Shown: positions 8,595 through 15,605 of the stretch, piece by piece | Position numbering within the stretch: the first letter of the stretch is position 1 | How the letters are laid out: every line of letters starts with the position of its first letter | Source: Sphingomonas tagetis | Lineage (GTDB): Bacteria; Pseudomonadota; Alphaproteobacteria; Sphingomonadales; Sphingomonadaceae | Length of the DNA: 64,000 bases | Assembly (NCBI RefSeq): GCF_024211275.1 | Contig: NZ_JAMLDX010000003.1 | Span: 248,001-312,000, forward strand | Direction of reading: 5' to 3' | Notes under the pieces: generated by a model | What the model was told of the DNA's origin: nothing | Databases searched by the model: none | What the model saw: only the letters and a program-made list of their open reading frames with translations | Translations under genes and position numbers: made by a program

Positions 8595-10444
8595 CAGTAG
8601 CTCAATATCACATTGGCGAGCACCGAATAATAATTCCGGCGCCCGTTCGCATTGTCGAACAGATCGCGGAACCCGCTGCGCGGCAGCAGCGCGGCGGCGG
8701 ACAGGCGCAGCACGATGTTCTGCGTCGCCTTGGGCCGCCAGATGGCGGCAGCAGACAGGTCCCAACCGATCGACTTGGGGATGCTGCCCTCGTTGCGCAG
8801 CGCCTGCAGCACCGCGGTGTTCTCAAACCATAAATGGTTGGCGTTGCCCGACACGCGCACCTGCGGCGTCAGGTCGAAATCCGCGCCCGAGCCCAGCAGC
8901 ATCGTGCCGGGATTGTTGAAATTCGACTGGCCCTGTTCCTTGGACGAGCGCAGCGAATTGAGAATGCCGTTTCGGCCGCTGACAGCGACCGCGCGCCCGC
9001 CGCCGGCGAACGGAATGCTCTGGCGAATCCAGTAGCTGGTGTCGGCGCCGGCGAAGATCGGATTCTCGAACACCGCATCGAAACCGGATTCGGTGTCGTC
9101 ATAGGGTTTGCCATCGCCGCTGGCGTAGAGTCCGGACAATCGGAAGCGCATCCAGTCGCGGTCGTAGCTAAGTTCCGCGGCGGCGAAGCCGGCGCGGATA
9201 TTGGCGGGGCGGCCTGTGAAGAAGCTGTCGCGGTCACGGCCGAACGCATAATAGGCCGATGCCGTCAGGTTGATGCGCCCGATGCGGCCATCGGCATTAT
9301 AGCCCAGATAGACGACATCATAGTCGCGGCCGTGCAGCGTGCCGAGCAAGGCGGGGCGCACCGGAAAGCCATTGTCGTCGATCGCGATCTGGTCCCCTTC
9401 GCGGTTGCGGTTCCACACCAATGTGACCTGGCTGGTCAGCGACGGGATCAGGAAATCCTGGCGGTAGAGGTTGGCGAGGAACACGAAGTCATCGCGCGGG
9501 CGCTGCACGACGCTGTTGAGGCCGCTGTTGGTGTCCTTTTCCAGCCGCCAGAAAGCCGCGAGATTATATTGGAAGCGGTTGTTGTCGCGGTTGCCGAACA
9601 GGCGGATGCCAAGCTGCTGGTCGTTGAACAGGAAGCCACGGAAATCCGCCTGAAACGGCTGGATGCCGACGCGGATCGAGTCGAAATCATAGCGGTCCGA
9701 CGTGTTGCGCAGGTGATAGTCGACGAAGGCTTCCTGCACGCCCAGGAAATGGTCGTGGCGGTGCGTCGGTTTGGACGGCTGGACGAACAGCACGCGCCGC
9801 TCGGGCACGTCGACATAGCTGTAATTGAACGCCAGCGTGACGCGATATTCGATCTCGGGCGGCTTGAACGCGGTGTTGCCCTTGATCAGCGCGGCGCCGG
9901 CGATGAAGGTTTGCGAGAAGACGAAGCTCGCATCCTTGCCGAAGATGTCGAGGCTGCCCGGCCGCGCCGTCGTCTGCACGCCGACCGGGATCGGGAAGGT
10001 GCGCGGCTCGAGCACGGTGTCCGAGGTGAGGTTGGCGGCGAAGAACCAGTCGTCACCCTTGATGGGCAGCCACTTCACCTTGGTCCGGTCGATCGGCCGG
10101 TCGCCCTTGTAGGTGTTCTGGTTGTACGGATCGAACCAGCGTTCCCGGACCAGCCCAAGCGACTCGATCAGCCGCCAGCGGTCGGGGATCGGCAACTGGT
10201 CGGTGGGAAAGGCTTCGGGCGGCGGGGCGCGGACGGCGCCGACATTGTCCTGGGTCAGCCGATCGGGCAGCGGCGCTTCATAGCCCGGGCGGCGGCGCCC
10301 TTCGAGTACGCCGGGATCGACCTCGGGCGGGGGCGGCTCCTGTCCGGGCGGGGCCATGACGGGCGGTTGCTCGGCCTGTGCCGGCGCGCCCGCGGGTTCG
10401 TCCGTCACCTGCACCGGAAGGAAAAGGAGCAGCGCCGCCATCAT
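8594..10444 (-). CDS. Outer-membrane beta-barrel protein of the multihaem operon
   Basis: 616 aa. ATG at 10444 overlaps the preceding stop (ATGA); a second ATG follows at 10441. A short hydrophobic signal-like N-terminus leads into a Pro/Glu-rich linker (about 20-75), then a long domain of alternating amphipathic strands rich in aromatic and Asp/Asn turns (for example RGFLFNDQQLGIRLFG). It ends in VLANVILSY, a C-terminal beta-strand with terminal aromatic as in porins. No named family was recognised with confidence; it resembles the large barrels found beside multihaem cytochromes. Its position between a haem-binding-type lipoprotein gene and a decahaem gene recalls porin-cytochrome conduits (MtrB role). 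That comparison is by gene order, not sequence identity. Confidence 0.75.
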   Translation of the reverse strand: MMAALLLFLPVQVTDEPAGAPAQAEQPPVMAPPGQEPPPPEVDPGVLEGRRRPGYEAPLPDRLTQDNVGAVRAPPPEAFPTDQLPIPDRWRLIESLGLVRERWFDPYNQNTYKGDRPIDRTKVKWLPIKGDDWFFAANLTSDTVLEPRTFPIPVGVQTTARPGSLDIFGKDASFVFSQTFIAGAALIKGNTAFKPPEIEYRVTLAFNYSYVDVPERRVLFVQPSKPTHRHDHFLGVQEAFVDYHLRNTSDRYDFDSIRVGIQPFQADFRGFLFNDQQLGIRLFGNRDNNRFQYNLAAFWRLEKDTNSGLNSVVQRPRDDFVFLANLYRQDFLIPSLTSQVTLVWNRNREGDQIAIDDNGFPVRPALLGTLHGRDYDVVYLGYNADGRIGRINLTASAYYAFGRDRDSFFTGRPANIRAGFAAAELSYDRDWMRFRLSGLYASGDGKPYDDTESGFDAVFENPIFAGADTSYWIRQSIPFAGGGRAVAVSGRNGILNSLRSSKEQGQSNFNNPGTMLLGSGADFDLTPQVRVSGNANHLWFENTAVLQALRNEGSIPKSIGWDLSAAAIWRPKATQNIVLRLSAAALLPRSGFRDLFDNANGRRNYYSVLANVILSY

Positions 10445-12405
10445 AGGCCCTGGCAGACATTCTGGCTGGCGCTGTCGAGGAATGGCGCGAACGGGCAGCT
10501 GATATAGCGCAGCCGGACATTGCCCGGATTGACGGTGATGGTGTCCGCCCGAATGCCCGCCGGCGCATTGCCGATTCCGCCGACCGCCACCCCCGCATTG
10601 TGCAGGCCGAGGAAGCTGATCATGTCGTCCTGATCGATGCCGTCGCCCGACACGCCGATCCCGCCGACCAGTGTGCCGCCACGATAGACGGGCACCGAAC
10701 CCGGAAAGATCTGCAAGCCGTTTTGCAGGCGGTTCTGGCCCGGCGCGGCATCGGGCAGGAAGGTGCAGCGTTGCGGCGTATCCGCGCCGCCGCCGCCGAC
10801 ATGACCCAGATGCTGTGCGAGATTGGTGAGGACCAGCGCCGACTGAAGACCCGTCGAGAAAGGATTGAACTTGGCGATCGGGCGCGAAAACGGCCCGTTC
10901 GGGCGGCCGACCTCGCCATCGGGCGAATAGGGGCGGGCGAGGTTGCCGACTGCCCGGTCGGAAAGGGCGATGCGCCCGGTCAGCGCGCTCGGATCGCTCA
11001 GAAAGGTCCGCGTCGAACTGACGAAACCGCGAACGTCCGCGCTGGGATCGGCGAGCAACTGGGCGCCCGCGCCGGGATGCGACAGGAACGACGCGGTGCG
11101 CGCCTTTTGCAGGCTGACATCGATCCCGAACACCGGCGCGTCCGGCGAGCGGACAATGCCGAGCACCTGCCCGCGCGTATCGACCAGCGAGATCGTCACC
11201 TGCGCGCGGCTGTCGAGCGGCTGGCGGATCTGCGCCCGCGCGCGCGCCATCACCGCGAACGCCTGTTCGAGGATCGCCCTGGCTTCGGCAGCGGTGACCG
11301 CCGTGCCGACATCGGCGGCGTCGGTCCCTGCGCGGATCGGATAGCGGTTCGAGCCCGAACCGTCCGTGAGGACAAAGGCGTCGGCGTTGCTGAACTCGCC
11401 CGACGTGGCGCGCCGCACGCCCGACGTCTCGCTGCCATAAGCCGCGCCTGGCTGGACCGCGGCGGTGGAATAATAGCCGGTCAGCGTGATCAAGGCCGCT
11501 CGTGCCGGCACGGTCGCCGCATAGCTGGCGCCGGACACATTCGTCAGGCTGGCATAGTCCGCGTCGGAATAGCGCAGCGAGGTGCCGTCGACGCTGATCC
11601 GGTTCGCGCGGATCGTCTCGGGCGCCTCGAAGCCGACCGTGCCGGCCAGCGCGATCGGCTCGTCCACGTCGCTGTCGCTGTCGATCACATTCGCGTCGAA
11701 GCCATAGCCGCCATCGGCCATCACCCCGATGCCGCCGACGACCACGCCGTTCTTGTAGAGCGGGAAGCCGCCGGGATCGGCGGCAAGGCCGAGCGGCGAG
11801 CGTTTCGGGCCGATCAGCGCTGCCGGCCCGGCCGCGACGCGCGCGGCCAAGTCCGAGCAGGGCAGCTGGCTGAACTGCACGCCGAACAGTGGCCCGCTTT
11901 CGAGGCCGATCGTCGAGGGGCCGGGCGGGAAATGCTGCTGCACGATCATGCTCGCCGTGCGCGAGGAAAAGGCGTTGCCCGCGCTCGACAGATAGGCGCC
12001 GGTGAGCGCCTTGGCGATGGCGGCCGCTTCGGCGGGAACGTCGAGTCCCTGCGCGTCCTGACGGCTGCCATCGGGCGCTTCGGGGATGTGGGCGTTGGCG
12101 GGCGCGCCGGTCATTCGCACGAGCGCGAGGACATTGCCGACCCGGTCGGACACGGCGATCACCGCGGGACGCCCCTGCGTCTGCGCCTGCAACGCGGCCT
12201 GCGCGACCACCTTTTGCACGTCTGCAACGCTCAGCGATTCGAGTGCCGGAATGGCGTAGCCCGTCGTCGCCGATCCGCCGCCACCGCCGCCCGAACCGCC
12301 GGACGAGCCCCCGCCGGTCGAAACGCTGCCCGAACCGCCGCCGCCACAGGCGGCAAGCGAGAATAACGACGCTGCCACGAAATACCGTGCCGCTTGCCCT
12401 GTCAC
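10441..12405 (-). CDS. Lipoprotein with two HbpS/GlcG-type (DUF336) domains
   Basis: 654 aa. A type II signal peptide ends in the lipobox LAAC (Cys20), followed by a Gly/Ser-rich tether at about 21-47. Two copies of the HbpS/GlcG fold follow. The first has QGRPAVIAVSDRVGNVLALVRM and the hallmark PLYKNGVVVGGIGVMADGG. The second has AQVTISLVDTRGQVLGIVR and PVYRGGTLVGGIGVSGDG. HbpS-family proteins bind haem or sense redox state, and GlcG-like members bind small molecules. It overlaps the genes on both sides by 4 nt, so it is co-translated with two cytochrome-system genes. Haem delivery, redox sensing or a structural role at the outer membrane are all possible; the family assignment is firmer than the function. 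Confidence 0.82.
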   Translation of the reverse strand: MTGQAARYFVAASLFSLAACGGGGSGSVSTGGGSSGGSGGGGGGSATTGYAIPALESLSVADVQKVVAQAALQAQTQGRPAVIAVSDRVGNVLALVRMTGAPANAHIPEAPDGSRQDAQGLDVPAEAAAIAKALTGAYLSSAGNAFSSRTASMIVQQHFPPGPSTIGLESGPLFGVQFSQLPCSDLAARVAAGPAALIGPKRSPLGLAADPGGFPLYKNGVVVGGIGVMADGGYGFDANVIDSDSDVDEPIALAGTVGFEAPETIRANRISVDGTSLRYSDADYASLTNVSGASYAATVPARAALITLTGYYSTAAVQPGAAYGSETSGVRRATSGEFSNADAFVLTDGSGSNRYPIRAGTDAADVGTAVTAAEARAILEQAFAVMARARAQIRQPLDSRAQVTISLVDTRGQVLGIVRSPDAPVFGIDVSLQKARTASFLSHPGAGAQLLADPSADVRGFVSSTRTFLSDPSALTGRIALSDRAVGNLARPYSPDGEVGRPNGPFSRPIAKFNPFSTGLQSALVLTNLAQHLGHVGGGGADTPQRCTFLPDAAPGQNRLQNGLQIFPGSVPVYRGGTLVGGIGVSGDGIDQDDMISFLGLHNAGVAVGGIGNAPAGIRADTITVNPGNVRLRYISCPFAPFLDSASQNVCQGL

Positions 12406-13787
12406 CGCAGCGCCTCGATGCTGCGCACCGCCTGCCCGAGCGCAGCACGGAAAGCGGCGGGGTTGTAGGTTTTCGGCCCGGACACCGCGCCATAGGCTCG
12501 GTTGATGTCGGCGCGGATGCCCGCGGCGGCGCCGACCGTCACGCGCCCCTCGCGCACCAGCGCGTTGAGCAGCGTGTCCACTGCCATCACCGCCTGCGCC
12601 GAACCGGCATAGTCGGTGAAGCGCGGCGAGATCGTCTTGCCGGCGATGGCCGAGACGACGCGGAAGGCGGTGTCGGCGCTGTACCCTTGCCGCGCCATCG
12701 CATCGCCGAGCGCACCTGCGGCCGCGTCGAGCCGGCTGGCGCCGGCCACGGCTTCGGCGCGGCCCTTGCCCATCGCGGCGTGGAAATTGCGGCTGGCCGC
12801 GTCGAATGCGCTCGCCTGACCCGGCGCCAGCACCTGCGCGACGGCGGAGAGCATGATGATGTTTTCGTCATTAAAAGGCGGCGCGGCGAACGGGATCGGG
12901 CGGCCGGCATTGGTTTCGAACGTCCGCCGTTGCGCGGGACCGTCATCGATCGGGCGATGGCAGCTGTGGCAATCGTAGAAATAGAATTCGGGGAAGACAC
13001 CGCGCATGCCGAAGTCGGACCGGGCGAACAGGCCGAGCGAACGCTGCACCGCCTGCGCCTGACCCACCGCCCACAGCCGCACGCTGTCGCTGCGGCCCTT
13101 GCGCCGGGCATAGTCGGCGTCTTCGTCCCAATGCTGCTGGAGCGAGGAGAAGAGGTCGAGCTCGAACGAGACGCGCGGATGGCCGGCCGCCATCATGCTG
13201 TGCGTGACGAACTGGCCGCCTTTGGCGCTGCCGAAATGGCAGTCGAGGCACACCGCCGCGCGGACTGCCGGACGTTCGAGCGGGATCAGCCCCTGCGCGA
13301 TATTGCCCGCATGCGTTGCCGGCATGGCGTAATGGCTCGAGATCCAGCCCGAGGCGGGGCCGTGACAGGATTCGCAGCTGACCCCGTCCGAGAGCTGGAA
13401 CCGCTCGCCACGGTTGCCGCCCGGCGTCGCATGACAGCCGAGGCAAGCCGGCGCGCCGGTCGCGGCGCCGAGACCGAGCGTGGCGGCGATCGACCGTCCA
13501 CGCGGGGAGGAAAGCACCGCATAAGCCCGGCTATGCGCCCCGCCGCGCGAGGACGGCTCCTGCCACAGTCGCAACTCGTCCTGACGCACGACCTTGCCGT
13601 CGCCTTCCATGCGGCCGTGACAGGTCGAGCCGGCGCAACTCGCCACGCCTTCAAAGCGGCGCGCGGCGGTGGATGAGGCTGAGTTGTCGATCGGCACCAG
13701 CAGGACGAGCAGGAGCAGGATCAGCGGCCAAGACAGCATCGCCCGATCGCTGCTTGCCGCCCGATTCGCATGCACCCCCACATGCAT
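12402..13787 (-). CDS. Membrane-anchored c554-like pentahaem cytochrome
   Basis: 461 aa from the ATG at 13787, chosen because GGGGGAAG sits 6 nt upstream. Longer in-frame starts lack a ribosome site. Residues 17-34 are a hydrophobic anchor or signal. The first haem-like motif is C51-AGST-C56-H57, a CX4CH spacing; then come canonical CLGCH, CESCH, CLDCH and CHSCH. The layout GVASCAGSTCHG...CESCHGPA...CLDCHFG...DCHSCH matches the cytochrome c554/multihaem family. The C-terminal third lacks Cys and is alpha-helical. It overlaps the HbpS-like gene by 4 nt and follows the FecR gene by about 110 nt. It likely relays electrons within the periplasm. Confidence 0.82.
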   Translation of the reverse strand: MHVGVHANRAASSDRAMLSWPLILLLLVLLVPIDNSASSTAARRFEGVASCAGSTCHGRMEGDGKVVRQDELRLWQEPSSRGGAHSRAYAVLSSPRGRSIAATLGLGAATGAPACLGCHATPGGNRGERFQLSDGVSCESCHGPASGWISSHYAMPATHAGNIAQGLIPLERPAVRAAVCLDCHFGSAKGGQFVTHSMMAAGHPRVSFELDLFSSLQQHWDEDADYARRKGRSDSVRLWAVGQAQAVQRSLGLFARSDFGMRGVFPEFYFYDCHSCHRPIDDGPAQRRTFETNAGRPIPFAAPPFNDENIIMLSAVAQVLAPGQASAFDAASRNFHAAMGKGRAEAVAGASRLDAAAGALGDAMARQGYSADTAFRVVSAIAGKTISPRFTDYAGSAQAVMAVDTLLNALVREGRVTVGAAAGIRADINRAYGAVSGPKTYNPAAFRAALGQAVRSIEALR

Positions 13788-13898
13788 TGCCGGCTTCCCC
13801 CTTTCTGACCGCGCTCCGCACCCTGACAGCGTGAACCCGATCAATGATCCGCATTACTCACGCCGCTCGCCGGTTCGTCAACCGCTGACGTGCGCGTT

Positions 13899-15119
13899 TC
13901 AGGGCTTAGGTTGATTGGGACTCGGTTGGTTCGGACTCTTCGTCGGGGTGGGCGAAGGGGTGGGGGACGGCGCTGGCCTTGGCGGCGTGGGCGATTGCAG
14001 GTTTGTGGCGGGCGCGACGGGCGTTGGCGCTTGCTGGGTCGTCGGCGTCGGTGCGGGCGTGGGCGCCTGTTGTTGCGTCGGCGTTGGCGCGGGCGTCGGC
14101 GCCTGTTGTGCCGCGGGGGCGGGCGCCCGCGCGGGGGCTTGCTGGACTGCCGGAGCTGGCGCCGCCGCTGCGGGCGCCGGCTGCGCAGCGGTTCCGCGTT
14201 GCGGCGCCTGTTGCGTCTGGGGCGCTCGCTGTGCCGGCAGTCGCGGCAGCGACGGCACATATTGCGAACCCGGAAAACCGCCCCCCGGCACCGGCGGCTG
14301 CGATCCGCCGAACGCGCCCGGTGGTGGCCTGTAGCCACGCGGCGGGCGGGAGGACGGCGCGGGCGGGACATAGGTGGGCGTGGCGCTCTCGGGCCGCGGC
14401 CGGTCGCTCGGCGGAAGGATCATGTCGTTGAGCCGCGCCAGACCCCGCAGCGAGATGGTGAAGGGCGCCATTGGCGGCGCTCCGGGGCGCGGCACATAGG
14501 TGGCGAGCATCGGCCGGTCGAGCTGCACGGTCTGGTTTGCCGCGGTGACCGAAACCGCGCCCACCCGCACCCCGCCCTGCGTGCGTGCGCCGGGACCGCG
14601 CAGGACGACGAGCGATGCGCTGTTCGGATCGCCGTCGATGCGCGGGCCGAGCCGCGGCTCGCCGCGCGCGATGTCGATTGCCGTCTGGCCGACCACGCCG
14701 TCGAGGATGGTGCCGCGAATGCCGATTGTCGCGACAGGCGTGTTGATCGACGACCCCGTGCCGCCCCGCCGCCCCGACATGAAGCGGAACGCGCCCTTGG
14801 CGACCGATGCGCTGAACGACCCGCCTTTGGGATCATAAACGAAACGGTCGATCGTCAATCGCGCGTCGGCGCCGACGGTGAACACCGATTTGTCCAGCAA
14901 CAGCGCCTGCAGCCGGCTCCGCGCGCCGGTCTGCACCTGATCGCCGAGTGCGATCCGTTGCCGCGCCACTGCCGGACGCGCCTGCGGCCCCGCCGCGCCC
15001 TTGATCCGCACGTCGTTGACGATCGTCGCCGCGATGCCGACGACCTGCGATGCTGCAACGGCCAGCCCGGCGCCCACCGGCAGCAGGATGCATATCGCGA
15101 CGGGCATGCGCAGGCTCAT
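13899..15119 (-). CDS. FecR-domain protein with Pro/Gln-rich C-terminus
   Basis: 406 aa. A signal peptide or anchor (about 1-24) precedes a FecR domain at about 30-200 (RIALGDQVQTGARSRLQALL, VFTVGADARLTIDRFVYDP, SINTPVATIGIRGTILDG). The C-terminal 130 residues are low complexity, Pro/Gln/Ala/Thr-rich. Here the FecR domain is not joined to an iron-sensor TM/anti-sigma layout. It is the free periplasmic type that is often seen beside CHASE2 adenylate cyclases, one of which is divergent at 15,606. It overlaps the upstream small gene by 4 nt. Plausible role: a periplasmic ligand, envelope or structural component that informs the cyclase; this is inference from neighbourhood. Confidence 0.85.
   Translation of the reverse strand: MSLRMPVAICILLPVGAGLAVAASQVVGIAATIVNDVRIKGAAGPQARPAVARQRIALGDQVQTGARSRLQALLLDKSVFTVGADARLTIDRFVYDPKGGSFSASVAKGAFRFMSGRRGGTGSSINTPVATIGIRGTILDGVVGQTAIDIARGEPRLGPRIDGDPNSASLVVLRGPGARTQGGVRVGAVSVTAANQTVQLDRPMLATYVPRPGAPPMAPFTISLRGLARLNDMILPPSDRPRPESATPTYVPPAPSSRPPRGYRPPPGAFGGSQPPVPGGGFPGSQYVPSLPRLPAQRAPQTQQAPQRGTAAQPAPAAAAPAPAVQQAPARAPAPAAQQAPTPAPTPTQQQAPTPAPTPTTQQAPTPVAPATNLQSPTPPRPAPSPTPSPTPTKSPNQPSPNQPKP
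13915..14240 (-). repeat. Low-complexity Pro/Gln/Ala coding repeat in the FecR protein
   Basis: The 3' part of the FecR gene encodes imperfect repeats of QQAPTPAPTPT and related units, visible in DNA as repeated GGCGTCGGCG/GTTGGCGC blocks. The encoded segment is disordered and proline-rich, suited to spanning the cell wall space or binding an envelope partner. Such tracts can change length by slippage. Confidence 0.7.
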
Positions 15120-15502
15120 GGCTCACCCATCCGGCAGGGCGCGGTGGCTTCCGACCATGTCCGCGCGGAAAAATCGGCCTCGTCGATATCCTCCAATTCG
15201 ATCAGATACCCGCTCGGATCGTCGAGCCGGCACAGCAGGCTGGCATGAAGCAGCCGCGCCTCGTCGCTTCGCGTGTCGTTGAGCAGAACGCGTTCGACCG
15301 TCGCCAGCGCGCCGAGCAGATCGCCTTCGCCGATCTGCCTGCGCGCCAGCGCGAGACCGGACGAAGCGTCGGCCGTCGCGCGCGACAGGGCGTCCAGCGC
15401 CGCGACCGGGTCCGCCTGACCCGACGCATGGGCTGGCACGGCGGCAAGAAACACGGTGGCGGCAATGGCGAAAAGCGGGGTCTTGTCGATCCGGATGCCC
15501 AT
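15116..15502 (-). CDS. Small secreted TPR-like protein heading the FecR/cytochrome operon
   Basis: 128 aa from the ATG at 15502, preceded by GGGGAGG at 5-nt spacing. A signal peptide (MGIRIDKTPLFAIAATVFLAAVPAHA) is followed by about 100 residues of helices resembling a single tetratricopeptide-type unit (LALARRQIGEGDLLGALATVERVLL). Its stop overlaps the FecR gene start by 4 nt. It is the first gene of the leftward operon running to 4,662. The upstream 100 nt separate it from the divergent cyclase gene; a TATACT hexamer at 15572-15577 could be a -10 box, but no convincing -35 is seen. Function unknown. Confidence 0.72.
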   Translation of the reverse strand: MGIRIDKTPLFAIAATVFLAAVPAHASGQADPVAALDALSRATADASSGLALARRQIGEGDLLGALATVERVLLNDTRSDEARLLHASLLCRLDDPSGYLIELEDIDEADFSARTWSEATAPCRMGEP

Positions 15503-15605
15503 GAAGCCTCCCCTCGAACTCGGCCGATGAGTCGAATTCTCCAGCCTCGATAGCATTTTTCCCGGGAGGCATATACTGCTGGCGGCGCGGCGGGGACCTG
15601 GCTTG

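Noticed and set aside
8595..8765. 57-codon N-terminal extension of the decahaem-propeller protein
   Set aside because: Overlaps the barrel gene's 3' end; the signal peptide begins at the ATG 8594.
10600..12366. 588-codon open frame on the plus strand
   Set aside because: Antisense to the HbpS/GlcG lipoprotein gene; no recognisable domain, shadow composition.
10445..12493. N-terminal 683-codon extension of the beta-barrel reading frame
   Set aside because: It is an out-of-frame read of the HbpS/GlcG gene, rich in Arg; the barrel starts at the ATG overlapping that gene's stop.
13915..14240. CRISPR or tandem DNA repeat array
   Set aside because: Repeats are imperfect, in frame, and encode the Pro/Gln-rich tail; no spacers.
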